Assembly: GCA_025266875.1 (NCBI GenBank)
Contig: JALLLT010000029.1
Location: forward strand, 248,001 to 312,000
Direction: 5' to 3'
Origin: Fennellomyces sp. T-0311
Taxonomy: Eukaryota; Mucoromycota; Mucoromycetes; Mucorales; Lichtheimiaceae
Length of the DNA: 64,000 bases
Shown here in pieces: positions 24,157-36,324 of the stretch. The position numbers and the translations under genes are program-made. The notes beneath the pieces are model-generated. The model was given only the letters and a program-made list of their open reading frames with translations. It made no database searches and was not told where the DNA came from. Within the stretch, counting starts at the first letter, position 1. Each line of letters begins with the position of its first letter.

Positions 24157-27062
24157 ATGAAGATCAACGACACACTACCATTTACCGAACAAACCCAATT
24201 TTCGTTCCCAGTATTTCACTGGAAGAATCTAAAGAAGCAAGCGAAGCAAATCGTCTGGTGTCCTACGCAGGATCTTGCCGCCATTGTCTTTGTTGACGAC
24301 ACGATTGCCCTGTGCAGGGATGGATGGTTTCCGATCTGGGAAATGACTGCATCCGATGGTGTCGAAGTTACGGCGTTGGCGTGGAATCCAAACGGTTCGT
24401 GGACGGAATCAGTCAATCGAGAAAAAAAGAAACCGAGGTTCATGATGGATATATTAGGCGAAGAGTTTGCTGTAGGTTTCTCGAATGGTTCTGTGCGACG
24501 CGTGGACGCGACGTGTGCCCAAGCAAAATGGGTCGTGTATGGGCCACCCACCCCAAACACAAAATCCTCGTCTACTCGATCTGCCAATTTGAGAATAACG
24601 TCCCTGTCCTGGGTCAAGTTTCCGCGAATTGAAAGTAGTTCTGCTGGTCAGATGGTAAGGATGAAGAAACGTGTTTTGCGTGACATGGCAGTTCAACTGG
24701 CTGTTGATAGCATGGCTTTGATTTAAAAGCGATGGCGTTTACAAACAGTATCCCTGCTCTAAACATGGAGCCCCCGGATGAACCAGCGTACGTGAACTTG
24801 GGATGTGAACTGGAGATATAGTTAACGTGGTGGATCTTTAGCCCGCTTGCACCGTTTCTTAAACAGAACAAACCACCGCTCCCTGATCCGCCGTCAACAG
24901 CGTCCGAAAATGAGCACACTTTATTGCTAGTTGGCGATAACCATGGGAAAGTACATCTCAGGTACATCCATTGATGCTTGACAAGGGTGGTATTTTGTTA
25001 AACACTGAGCAGCCTCAATGGTACATACCATATAGGTTCCATGAGCGTGCGAGCTGACGGAAAAGCGGTGAGTCTTTTGCTGTTGATCGTCAAACGGCAC
25101 CCGCTTATTGGTTGCAATGAACTAGAAAGACAAAAGTGCTGTCATTGCTATGGGAATCGGATCGGCGCTGTCCAATATCCAAGCTCTGGTACAAAAGTCA
25201 GCGGAAAAGCGCGAAATGCTTTCAATGGACGTCAGCATTCTACTTTCAAAACGAAACGAGTTGTGTAACGTCGCGGCCGAACAACGACACGTCGAGTTTC
25301 TCCTCAAATACATAAATCAGTGTGTGAATCTGTTGAACAAGCACCATACTACGATACGGAGACTTGCAGAGCAAAGTTCCGGAGAAATATCGCGTCTTTT
25401 GCTCGAACGAAACAGTAGGTGGTGGGTCAATAACTTGTTATCCGACTAATTATCTTGGAAAGGTGAAATGGATCCTATGCCGCAGGTCGAGCTTCTGGGT
25501 CTTATTGCAACGGGAAATACAAGTGAACCGGTACACGCGTACTTCACACAGTACCTAACTGACCAAGTAACGTGTTTTGTATGAGCAAAAGTACCATTTG
25601 CTTACCGATTCTTTATTAGCAAGTCAAACGTTGGGAAAGTCGGTCTAGTCAAAGCTATGGTAATCTACAAAAGCTTGTGAACGAGTACCTTGAGCCTGCA
25701 TGCTCTCGACTGTTGCACCGTTTGAACCGATTAAGAGGATACAGTTTATGGTAGGTCGTATAAAGTTGAGTTTCCATGATACGTAAACTAATGTATCCCG
25801 GATACAAAGGAAAGAGCGATATTCTGATCTTCTTGATACGACTGTAGTCGATTCATGCATTGAAATGACTCAGTTGCTACTGAAGCGATTAATATTTTAT
25901 CGAATATCCGTGGATAAAGTTTCCTTGGAATTCCATGAGTTTATTAAATGGACTTTACACAGTAAGCTCTAGGAAAATACTGAGTATAAACCATTCGACT
26001 AAACCATGTTTGCTTAGTGGTTGAAAAGCTGGGTGAGCAAAATGGAGAATACCAGAACCACCCAGAAGCCGTGGCATATGATCCATGGTTGGTAGTGAAC
26101 TTTATAAAAACATCGTTCGCTTCAGATGGTCTAGCCGAATATTTTACAGTCTACCCCGGGATTGAGCCGTCAGGTGAGACTATATATAGCCGTTAGGGTT
26201 AGTAGTTGAGACTATGGCATATAGATGACCGCTGGAAGCAAACCGGGTTCCTGCAGCTGATCAATAATCTTACTGAGATGTGCAATACCATGCTGGATCG
26301 ACCATCACAACGTATTAGCGATCAAACACACATACTTCAAAAGCATACGGTGCAGTACAAGGATCAGCAGATTCAGCGAAAAAGCGCTCGAACATATGCT
26401 TCTTGGATGGTTGAGGATGGGGTAAGTTATTTTTAACCCGAGGCTGCGTGAAGGTTTATTTGCGGTTATGCAGAGCATCCAATATTATGCATTTACACGG
26501 GAAAGCGATCGAGGCGCCATAGGTATTTAGAGGCACGAGTCACCTTAAACGGAAAACAAAGTTAATATTTTGCATAGTAACGGTCATCAAAAAGTATCTG
26601 GAATCACCGTACAGCCTAGAATACGTATCTGGCCGAATCGAAAACGTACGAATACACGACATGGAGTTCCTTGATTCCCAGGAACTGGGGTTGATTATTG
26701 AACCAATACGTGGTAAATGATCCTTGACTATTGTTTTGCTCAATACTCTTTGCATAACCGACAACAATACACTTCCAGCCTCACGAACATTTCTGGCGAC
26801 TGTGAATTATCAAGAGCTTTCCTACGCAAATCTGAATGTTGATGTCTTGGCATTGGGCGATACTTCAACAAAGGTAGGACCAGAAGTGTTGCGCGGACAC
26901 AAGCGCTGATATTCACACTCTCCATAGATGCCAATTGCACGACATATGGAGCTAACACGCGTATCGGGCGTTGTATTTGGCGCCAATGGTCGACCGCGGC
27001 GCAGGATCATGGAAGCTATTGGATCAAACAAGAAGGCGTATATATTCCTGATGGACGAGTAA
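24157..27062 (+). CDS. APC4: Anaphase-promoting complex subunit 4
   Basis: Scaffold subunit of the APC/C ubiquitin ligase that triggers chromosome segregation and mitotic exit. Fifteen exons: 24157-24394, 24458-24654, 24711-24787, 24842-24961, 25013-25067, 25126-25414, 25463-25566, 25620-25750, 25810-25961, 26018-26173, 26225-26421, 26474-26522, 26578-26712, 26779-26873, 26928-27062. They give 709 residues, similar to fission yeast Lid1. The N-terminal WD40-like part has VWCPTQDLAAIV, ALAWNPNGEEFAVGFSNGSV and LLLVGDNHGKV. The C-terminal Apc4 helical region has ELLGLIATGNTSEPVHAYF, LVNEYLEPACSRLLHRLNRL and LDRPSQRISDQ. Intron 1 uses a weak donor (GTTCGT) and is 63 bp without a stop, so it could be retained. 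The 25010/25013 acceptor is a NAGNAG pair. Stop codons of this gene and the prolidase face each other 85 bp apart. Confidence 0.85.
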
Positions 27063-27147
27063 ATGTGAATCTGCGATATCCCTTCTGCATGCGACCATAG
27101 TAGAAAGAAAGCAATGTTTCGCAACCATTGTAGATTTATCCCACTAG

Positions 27148-28756
27148 CTAATCTTTCAATGCCATAACTGCTTCGATATCCTCCACTGTTTTGGGAGCCA
27201 CCGTAAAGTTTTCAATGCCGTCGGCGGTAATACGCACAGTATCTTCGATACGAACGCCTCCAACAGGTCGATATCGTTCAATCAAAGGTAGATTGAAGAA
27301 TTTACGCAAGTGGGGTGCCCTGGTCCACATGGCCAGACTTGTGTCATTGAAATAGAGACCCGGTTCGACTGTGATCACCATATCTTCTTCAAGTGGCCGA
27401 GTGAGTAAATATTGTTGATGAACAGAGCTATTGGTAATTGAACTTGTTTGCAATATGCCGGCGTCTCTTCTGCAAATAACAATGAGATTGATCGATTGCG
27501 GCTGCTTGTTTCTTCTCTTACCCGCCAACATCATGGACATCCAGTCCTACCGAATGCCCCGTACCTGAGGCGAATATAGTTAGACCTTGATAGCGGTTAC
27601 CTAGCAACACTAGTTACCGTGGAAATAGAAAGCGCGGATCACACCCGATTCGACCAGTTCCTCTGGAGTAGCGTTGACGAGGAGTCCGATTCGCACGAGT
27701 TCTTGACTTAAAATGCGGACGACGAGTCGATGCATGTCGATCCATAGCACACCTGGCCTTAATCTCCTCAGTACAGCCTAGCACAGAAACGTTCAGTGTC
27801 GAAGCATGACAGAACTCAATGGAACAATACCTCTTGCATCTTTAGGACGATTTCGTATATGGTCTTTGCTTCCGGGCTGAATGTTCCACAGACGGGGAAG
27901 GTACGCGTCACATCACTTCCGTAGCAATTGAACTCGCCTCCCGCGTCAACCAACACTAAACTATGCGGATCCGAAGGTATTGTCTGGTTGTTCTTGGTAT
28001 AATGGAGGGTTGCAGCGTTTTTGCCCGAGGCAATGATGGGTAAATATGATTGGATGGGCATACCGTTGCGGGAGCATACCCAGCGGAAGCGCGCTTCCAA
28101 CTCCCATTCTTTCTGTTTAGGCTTGACATGTTGCATAAGCGAGACGTGGGCGTGCGACGAGATATGACATGCATAGCGAATCAAATCAAGCTCCCAGGGG
28201 AATTTCGTCAGACGGGCTTCGTGAATCGCTGCTTTAAGAGTAGTGAAATTGAGCTGGTCAAAGTCGACACCGGATTCGCATAATGCTGTGGTGTCTGTCG
28301 TGTCAAGAACGTGAATGACATGAGGGTTGAGTTTGGTCAGCAGTTGTGGCAGTTCGGCTTCAGTGACAATGGCGTCGACGTCGTACTTTTGCAGAAGAAC
28401 GGCGGCGCTATCGGGTGCTCCGGTCCATAGCACGTCGCTATCGGGCACGGTCGGCGGAATGAGGTACACTAGATCCGTTTGCAGGTCGATCAGGACATGG
28501 AATCCTGGGTCGTCGACACCTGCAGAGCGGTGAATATAAAAACGTGCTTGCGGGTGGGGTCAGTAGGCTTACCGGTGAGATAGCGGAAGCAGCTTTCTTG
28601 GCGAAAGGCCAGCTCCACATCCGTATCATCGCGCAGCTTATCTACACCGCCTCGATGATAGATAATGCTGCGGCGCTTGGGACTTGGATCCAATAGTCGC
28701 TTGACCTTGAGGTAGTGCTGCTTGGTGGGGATCCTGTCACTTGAGAAATAGGGCAT
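27148..28756 (-). CDS. PEPD: Xaa-Pro dipeptidase / aminopeptidase P family (M24)
   Basis: Mn2+-dependent peptidase cleaving X-Pro bonds. Exons (minus strand) 28756-28573, 28519-27831, 27777-27618, 27564-27522 and 27469-27148 give 465 residues. The N-terminal AMP_N domain has DTDVELAFRQESCFRYLTG. The pita-bread catalytic domain shows the M24 metal-ligand pattern: two Asp in DAGGEFNCYGSDVTRTFP (about 250-265), His in GTGHSVGLDVHDVGG, Glu in VEPGLYF and Glu in GGVRIEDTV. The order and spacing resemble PEPD/YFR006W-type enzymes. I used the ATG at 28756 (MPYFSSDRIPTKQHY). A longer in-register frame upstream (ATG near 28950) would need an intron whose signals are weak, so a longer, possibly mitochondrial, form is not excluded. 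Confidence 0.92.
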
Positions 28757-29253
28757 GATAGCGAGTGTGAGAAAGAGAGAGAGAGATGGGCTTTGCTGCG
28801 GAGAGAATAATATTCACCATCTGATGCACACATTCTTCACTGCTTAAATTCATCTGGAGTAACAAACACTTTGGACCTTCGTCGTCCTCTTGTTGCTGGA
28901 GCCGAGTGGGGGCTTCCATTGGACAGCGTGGCTGCTTGATGCGCTTCTCCATCTGCGTTCAAGGCACCGTCGATAAGTCAATGCTTAGGACAAAGATGGA
29001 TCGCACTATGCCCACACACGCACAGAAATGTCAGTGCACTGTTTCAAGGGGCGGATCGCGGTGACACGGCTTGATGCTATCATAAGGATTCAGGACAGTA
29101 TAGTTTGTACAAACGTGATTTATGCGATGTTTGCTTGATGTGCTTAGCAGCGCGCTGTGGTCAGCTGAATTGGATTGTTGGAGAGAGGAATAAAGTCGCG
29201 TTGCGGAAGTTTAGCTGTAAACAGCAACTATTTTTTTTTTCTCCACCTCGACA
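28757..29253. promoter_or_regulatory. Divergent promoter region between prolidase and Pus4 genes
   Basis: About 500 bp between two divergent starts. It contains an AGAGAG microsatellite near 28776, and a T-run just before the Pus4 ATG. A 71-codon minus-strand frame (28737-28952) ends inside the prolidase leader and is probably untranslated or an upstream ORF. No specific factor site is recognised. Confidence 0.4.
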
Positions 29254-30268
29254 ATGGCATCACGGTCACTGCGTCATGCGCTGAATGGAGTTTTTTCGGT
29301 GTATAAACCCTCGGGCTGGACTTCACGAGACGCCACTGACGCAGTGCAAAACTCGCTCAGTGAGCAGCTACGGATACGCGCAGGCATCACCAAGAAACTC
29401 AAACAGCGCGATCGCGTCAAGATTGGACATGGCGGCACATTGGTAGGGTTCGGCCCAACGAGCAAAATGAAGGGGAAAGGCCGAGCTGAAGATAGATATA
29501 TTTTTAGGACCCGTTGGCAGAGGGCGTGTTAAGTAAGCAGATCGCCATTCGCAGACATAAACAATGGTATTGATATGGGCAGCAGTTTTGGGGGTGGGCA
29601 GCGGGTGCAAGAAGCTGCATGAGTTTCTTCACTGCACCAAAGTAAGTTAGATGGCTTTATGCCAGTCGATTGACCTACCCCCGACTACTCCCCCTCACTT
29701 TGTTTATTACAAGGAGTATGAGGTGCTGGCGAAATTTGGCCAAGCAACCGACAGCTACGACAGCGAGGGCATGGTAACGCACACGGGATCGACGGATCAC
29801 ATTACCAAAGATGTGCTCTTGTCGATCCTGCCACAGTTCCAGGGAGAGATCACGCAGGTTCCACCTATGCAAGTAGCTCGCCTATTTTGGTATTGTGTTA
29901 TTTATTGACTGCCCGTGTTTGTGCACAGATATTCGGCCATTTCGATCCAGGGTAGGCGCGCCTACGACTATGCTCGTCAGGGCGTGCCGTTGCCAAGACC
30001 CATCGAGCCGCGCAAGGTCAATATCCTGGCGTTGGACCTGCTGGAGTTCCAGCGCGACCACGCATTGTTCAGGGTCGAGTGCAGCGGCGGCACTTACATG
30101 CGGAGTCTCGTCGACGATATCGGTCGGGCGCTCGGTAGCTACGCACACATGACAGGACTGAAGCGGACTCGCCAAGGCGCCGTAACGCTACACGAGTGCC
30201 TGCAGCTCGTTGATGGCCAGGGCCGGCGACACTTAGATCTAGAGACGGTGGTCAGAGTGCTGGCATGA
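29254..30268 (+). CDS. PUS4: tRNA pseudouridine-55 synthase, TruB/Pus4 family
   Basis: Isomerises U55 to pseudouridine in the T-loop of tRNAs. Exons 29254-29442, 29508-29532, 29586-29641, 29714-29868 and 29929-30268 give 254 residues. Motifs in order: VFSVYKPSGWTSRDATD; KIGHGGTLDPLAEGVL with the catalytic Asp, split by an intron right before that Asp; LGVGSGCKKLHEF; EYEVLAKFGQATDSYDSEG; QVPPIYSAISIQGRRAYDYAR; RVECSGGTYMRSLVDDIGRAL. The fourth intron has a GC donor (AT|GCAAGT): only this junction keeps the frame and restores the conserved PPIYSA motif. At 254 residues it is much shorter than yeast Pus4 (~400), close to a minimal TruB fold without an added C-terminal domain. Confidence 0.93.
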
Positions 30269-30590
30269 AGGGCGGGCGGAGTTTGGCTTCATGCTGCTAT
30301 GCTTCGGCTGGAGAACGTTAAAAAAAGACATAATAACAAGCGAGTGTTCAATTGCAACGTAGCGGCAAGGAGCATGGGGGAGCGATATTTCCGGGTACAT
30401 GATGCGTAGCCTATGAGCTGCGAGCCGGCAATAACAGTCGCCCTCTCCCCCATGCTGGGCTCTCTCCCCTTTGCTCAGTTTCCCCTTATTTGGTATTGTG
30501 GGCAGCTTTTTATTTTCGTCACTCTTTCTCAACTTTGTATATTTGTGCCGTACTTGTACAATAGTGCAGCAGACCTTCTCTACCTCTCCA
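30269..30590. other. Intergenic spacer, Grr1-like promoter side
   Basis: About 320 bp between the Pus4 stop and the F-box gene ATG. CT-rich near 30430-30530 and no coding motif. It presumably carries the promoter and leader of the downstream gene. Confidence 0.4.
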
Positions 30591-32432
30591 ATGTCCACGG
30601 CTCAGTCTATACCTTCAGAGCTTATTCTGCACATTCTCAAATACCTCACCCATCCATCTGATCTTTCGAACTGTGCATTATGCTGCAAGTCATGGAGCAT
30701 GCATGCCATTGAATTGCTTTGGTACAAGCCGAATTTTGTCCGATCCACCGCATGGGTCAGCTTCTGCCATGTCCTGCAACAGACCAGACCGACGCTGTTC
30801 CCATACACCAGCTTTATCCGTCGAATCAATCTGTCGCTGCTTTCAACCGATGTCGAAGATGCCCACCTGACCAGCCTCAAAGATTGCGAACGGTTAGAGC
30901 GGGTCACGCTGACCGGCTGCTCTAAGCTCACCGACCACGGAATAACCGGCTTCCTGGGCACCAAAGTTCGCACAAGCCTCGTATCCATGGACTTGGGCGA
31001 TGTGACGAACGTCACCGACGCCAGCATCAAGCGAATAGCCGAAATATGTCCCAGTCTGCAAGGCCTGAATCTCAGCATGTGCAAAGAAAGCCCAGGGCGC
31101 TTCGAAGGAATCACCGACGATGGTGTTGTCGTGCTGTCGGAGGCGTGCACGGGTCTGCGAAGGGTAATAATAAGGGTCGCTCGTGTGTGTGTGTGCCGTG
31201 TGACTCCTAACGTCTTTGTTTAGATCAAGCTGAACAACTGCGTCCGCGTGTCGGATGCGTCGGTCATTGCACTGGCACGCAACTGCCCTGCGCTGCTGGA
31301 GATCGATCTGATGAACTGCACGGTGTCCAATAAGTCGCTCAAGGAAGTCTTCATGCACAGCAGCGAGCTGCGTGAGTTCCGGTTGAACAACTGCACAGAG
31401 ATAACCGATTCCGCCTTTACAGAATCTGCACTCACAAGATTACCGCCACAGAGCAAACTCTATCCAAGCAGCCACTATTACGACCAACTGCGCATTCTGG
31501 ACTTGACCTCCATCCAATCCATCACCGACAACGCCGTCCGACAGATCATCGCCGCTGCCCCCAAGATTCGCAACCTCGTCCTGAATAAATGCCACAACAT
31601 CACCGACGATAGTGTCCTTGCCATATGTCACCTGGGCCGCTATCTCCATTATCTGCATCTGGGCCACTGCATGCGTCTGACCGACTACTCGATTGTCGAG
31701 CTGGCACGCCACTGCACACGCATCCGCTATCTAGATTTAGCGTGTTGCGGCCAGCTCACCGATCGCTCCGTCGTGGAACTAGCGACGCTGCCCAAACTCA
31801 AACGCATCGGATTGGTCAAGTGCCAAAACATCACCGATCAGGCTATTTATGCGCTTACGAGCCATGCACGAATTGCAAATTCCCTCGAGCGAGTGCATCT
31901 TAGTTACTGCCAACGTCTCACGATACCCGCAATCATGCAGCTTGTCAACTTTTGCGAGAAACTGACCCACTTGAGCCTGACCTCGGTGCCTGCCTTCCTG
32001 CGCCCCGATTTTCAGCGATTCCGCCGCACACCACCCAAGGAATTCTCGTCTCAGCAGCGAAGCGTCTTCTGCGTCTTTTCTGGTCGAGGTGTACGGGACT
32101 TGAGGACGTATTTCAATACATTAACGGCAATGAACGCCGAAGCCATCCAGCATCAACAACAGCATCAGCAACAACAACAACAACAACAACAACATCACCA
32201 TCACCACGGACACCATGTACCACAACAACAACCTCTCATCACACAAAGGCATCCAGAGCTAGCAACCATCGATATACCAACCGACGTCCTGTCACGATTG
32301 CATCGGGGAGGCGTCATGGAGGCAGTGCTGGCTCGACACAACCGGCTACCAGCGCCGGTACCCGCAGCGACGGATGAGGAGGATACCAACAACGAAGTTT
32401 ACGGGGATACAGACGACATTGATGTATTATGA
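30591..32432 (+). CDS. GRR1: F-box/leucine-rich-repeat SCF receptor, Grr1-like
   Basis: Substrate receptor of SCF-Grr1, which in yeast degrades G1 cyclins and nutrient-signalling factors. Exons 30591-31163 and 31224-32432 give 593 residues. The F-box lies at about 5-45 (IPSELILHILKYLTHPSDLSNCALCCKSW). Some thirteen leucine-rich repeats of the cysteine-containing type follow (L..L.L..C..ITD..). The conserved Grr1 tail segment FCVFSGRGVRDLRTYFNTL follows the repeats and separates it from other F-box/LRR proteins such as Amn1. A His/Gln-rich tract from CAA/CAC repeats lies at about residues 499-525. The ATG after TCTCCA was chosen because the frame upstream lacks a plausible ATG. A poly(A)-like AAATAAA follows the stop. 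It is shorter than yeast Grr1, which has long disordered arms. Confidence 0.92.
32148..32232 (+). repeat. CAA/CAC microsatellite coding a Gln/His tract
   Basis: Imperfect CAA, CAG and CAC triplets inside the Grr1-like gene encode about 25 residues of Q and H near the C-terminus. Likely polymorphic in length. Confidence 0.9.
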
Positions 32433-35400
32433 GTTAAATAAAAGTTATCTGGTCAACTATAGGCTATTCACCGACATTTTGCGTATGTAAAGCGGCTATT
32501 AAAAGCAAGACAGTTACACGTGTATGTCTCTACTGCTTTTATTACGTGGTGCTGTGGTCCTGACAATCTATTCTCCGTGAGACGATGGATTTTGCTGGGC
32601 GCCCTTGCCCATGACATAACTCGAACGCAATGTGACCGAGATTCCTGATCGCATTAAGTCATATTTTCATCCTACATGCCAACTTCCACACGCGAAAGCT
32701 ATGTTCAATTGACCAGCTGTAACAGCGACTTTTTTTTTAAAAGTATTATCAGGGGCACCGTAAAAAATAGGACGCTCCATGGAGACGATAATGGATACAT
32801 ATGTAGTAGATATAGAGGACTAAACAAATTGAAGCATGAGATTTATAACATGGTGTAATTTATTTGAGCTAGTTGTTAATCTAAAAACACGTAGTATCCC
32901 TAGTTCCTTCTCATATCGTATGCTTTCAGTTAGCCTATGTATGTAGAGTTATATATCGGTAGCTGACCTGTGCTTGGTCATGACTCGATCCCAAATAATG
33001 GCAAAAACACAACTCAACAGTGCCGTAGAAATAAACTCTTACATCTCACATATGCTTTTTAAAATCTCGTATAAAAATTTAAATGTTGCATTTCCGCAAA
33101 GCAGCGTCTTTCCTTGATCGTTAATTTTACAAACATTTGCAACCACGAGGTGCATTCAGCTTCTCTAATAAAAGCCATACTTATCAAGAAGATACAGTCG
33201 CCAATAAATATGTTCAAAGTTCCCTGGTGCTTTTACGTACTTCTGACTCAGAACGAGGAACGGAAACCCAGAAATAACTTTAGCGTTTAAACAATCATCT
33301 TGATAGCAATGACCCTTAAATAAAAACTGAATCAGCGGTTGGATTCATCGGGTGCGTCAGTCGTGCCAGATACACTTTGTATAGTGATATTAGAAAGCAA
33401 GGAATCAGGACACCACCGACAACTGGTTCTGGGATACCGTTTCTCATTATTGTATCGGGTATTTAGCATTAGCTTGACAAGTACAACATGTTACTCACAA
33501 CAGAACTGGTTTTCCCACTGAAAACAAGGTTGGTTGCATGCACAACATTTCTTTGACAGAGGACTACTTTTTGCGAGATATTTGCATGGTGAAAAAAAGT
33601 AGCTAGTTTCGAGTTCCATGTTCTCCTTACTGAATCATTACAGTTCGTAACCGCGCCTTTGTATTGGCAATTTTTCGACTGCCTTCTTATCGTACGGATC
33701 CGAGCATGATAATACGGCTGAAGTCGGTTGTGTTGCCGTACCACCAGGCATCATCATAACATAGATGGTTTTCGATCTCTCGAAACAGCAAGCTGTACTT
33801 GTTTACATCTGTGCCTGTCTCATTCTTTATGTAACAACGCAAATGTGGGCGCTAACATTACGCCCACATCAATCTATGTATATGCTCATCAGTAAATACA
33901 TTCTTCTCACTAGGTCACACGCCTTTTAATGTTGTGGGAATTGCAGGATGGTTATGGTCGATTGCATGAGGTTCCTTTAACCTTATTTGTTACCTCGGCC
34001 TGAGAAGAAGACAGTTCTGCAGCCTGAAAACAGTAAAATGTTAACCCCATTGTGATTATTGATATTTTGATTATGCCGCTACTTTCACGAGGCGAGCACG
34101 GTACATCTTTATCACGCGTGAACCCGATCTGTTGTCGTGGACTACATTGGTCGCCACAATAAAGTGACAACCCAGGCTTCGCTGTCCGTGAAAAATACTG
34201 TGGCCGTCCACGGACCATTGTCATAATGAGGTGACTCGAATCGAAGCTGTAAAGCAGGATGCCATTGGAAAGAAAAAACATCGCTATGATTTCCTATTAG
34301 AAGGAGAGCTAATCTTTCAGATTTAAAAACGTACCGTCAAACTTTTTTCTCCATTTCAACCAAGTGCGTGTGTGGATTCTCGATCGATATGTCGAAGCAC
34401 AATGCTTCAACAGTGTTGCCTTGTTTCATTGCATTATGTCCTTCCACTTGATGGAATTTGATGTCTACTTCTATAGCGCAAGTAATTATCAGCGTCTTCT
34501 GAAACGTGGAAGACATCCCGAGAGTTCAAGCTAGCAGATACTCATTCAGCACACTGATTGTCTCAGTCTACCTTGGAATCATCGGTGAGTGGCAACTTGT
34601 GCTTGTGGTGCATAGACATTTACGGAATACTTGATGATTAAATCGGCAGGTAGGTTATTCCACTTTCATGGCAACATAAAGATCAGTGATAAGTATCATG
34701 TAATACTTTCATCATCAGTCAGGCGTGGGTAGTCAAAATGCCGAAAGCTAGACATTATCCTGTTTCTAAGGGAAACGGTGGCCATCTGCAATTCACCAAA
34801 GGATACTTCACTCTTTGCTTCTACTTTCTGGACGTATGGTTATGCTGATCACTGTGGTAGTTTGACCTGCACTTTGGACAACAATACAACCATCCCAAGC
34901 AAATGAAGTCTTCTGACTTCATACATAACTTAAAGAATTACCAATAAACGGGATTAAGCGCAGTAGGTCACCAAAAAACGTTGTTTACATTACTTTAAGC
35001 AATACAGTAACTTATAATCAACCCGAAACGCGGTCTAAGAAATAATTTGCACAGATATGGCAAAACTAAGCTGCTGCTGCTACATGGACGGTTCTCTGAT
35101 GGACTTTTTCATCCAAATAAGAAATACGCCGGTTTCAGTGCCATAAACAACGAGCTGTTGCTATGTATGTCAATACAATATTAACTAGTATCTAATAAGA
35201 GGAGCTTGATCCGTTCAACGACAAAATACCGTTCTTTATTTTATCATGCGAGCATAATAGGGTTGTGAACAAATCAAACATGGCTGAGCATTTCATAGGT
35301 TGTTCAGGTGAGACATGGAGACGAACTCGGTAGTTCATTTGCTTGCCTTCAGGCCCAGATACAGACATGCTTCTGAGCCCGATTTGACGAGCGTGGTTAT

Positions 35401-35476
35401 CTGAGCAAAAACTCTCTTTCATACCCCACCAAACGTATCCATCCATCCATCCATCCGTCCATTATAACCAGTTGCC
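32433..35476. other. 3-kb intergenic region with hairpin and unresolved minus-strand fragments
   Basis: No gene called with confidence. A perfect hairpin lies at 33843-33869. On the minus strand several short coding-like pieces follow one another: 35446-35192 (84 codons), about 35167-35090 (LVVYGTETGVFLIW), about 34518-34340 (starts MSSTFQKTLIITCAIEVD) and 34281-33952 (109 codons). Plausible splice signals lie between some of them, but one junction needs a one-base deletion and no family is recognised. This may be a fast-evolving multi-exon gene or a pseudogene. An ATGG/CCAT microsatellite lies at about 35436-35460, close to the RPL15 start. Confidence 0.4.
33843..33869. repeat. Perfect 9-bp stem hairpin
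   Basis: ATGTGGGCG and CGCCCACAT flank a 9-base loop (CTAACATTA). The GC-rich stem contrasts with the AT-rich surroundings. No T-run follows, so it is not an obvious terminator. It may be a small palindromic element or a structured RNA piece. Confidence 0.6.
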
Positions 35477-36313
35477 ATGGGTGGTATGTTGCATATCTAT
35501 ACACAACGACTCGATACTAACTTGCGCCGAAGCCTACAAATACCTCGAAGAACTTTACAGAAAGAAGCAATCGGATGTCTTCCGATTCTTGCTTCGTGTG
35601 AGATGCTGGGAATACAGGTACACACTTTTTGTGTGAATTTTAGGCTTGATTCAGAATACTCTTCTGTTTCATCCAATGAATCCCTAATTGTAAAAGCAAA
35701 GCTCTCACACATGTGCGATGAATTAGACAGTTAAATGTGATTCATCGTGCATCACGCCCATCCCGCCCTGATAAGGCGCGTCGTTTGGGCTACAAGGTAA
35801 GTGCATCCTTAAGCATATGTTTGTGACGTATTAAACACGCGAATGTATGGCAATATGTAGGCCAAGCAGGGCTATGTCATCTACCGTATCCGTGTCCGTC
35901 GTGGTGGTCGCAAGAAGCCCGTTCCCAAGGGTGCTACCTATGGTAAGCCCGTGCATGAAGGTGTCAACCAACTCAAGTACCAGCGCTCCCTCCGCTCCAC
36001 CGCCGAGGAGCGTATTGGCCGTCGTTGCGGTAACCTCCGTGTCCTCAACTCGTACTGGGTCAACCAGGATGCTACCTACAAGTACTTTGAGGTCATCGCT
36101 GTCGACCCCTCGCACAAGGCTATCCGTCGTGACCCCCGCATCAACTGGATCGTCAACGCCGTCCACAAGCGCCGCGAAGCTCGTGGTCTTACTGCCATCG
36201 GCAAGAAGAGCCGTGGCAAGGGCAAGGGCCATTTGTACATCAAAACCCGCGGCTCTGGTCGCCGTGCCACCTGGAAGAGAAACAACACCTTGTCGCTTCG
36301 TCGTTACCGTTAA
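35477..36313 (+). CDS. RPL15: 60S ribosomal protein L15 (eL15)
   Basis: Structural protein of the large ribosomal subunit. Exons 35477-35483, 35533-35617, 35727-35796 and 35861-36313 give 204 residues, exactly the usual length. The first coding exon is only 7 bases (ATG GGT G). The protein reads [18 protein letters not shown], then [57 protein letters not shown] and ends [10 protein letters not shown]. Such introns near the start are common in ribosomal protein genes and can mediate regulation. Codon use in the last exon is strongly biased to C-ending codons, as in the Hsp70 gene, which fits high expression. Its stop lies only 11 bp from the stop of the convergent small coiled-coil gene. Confidence 0.98.
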
Positions 36314-36324
36314 AAATAAATACT

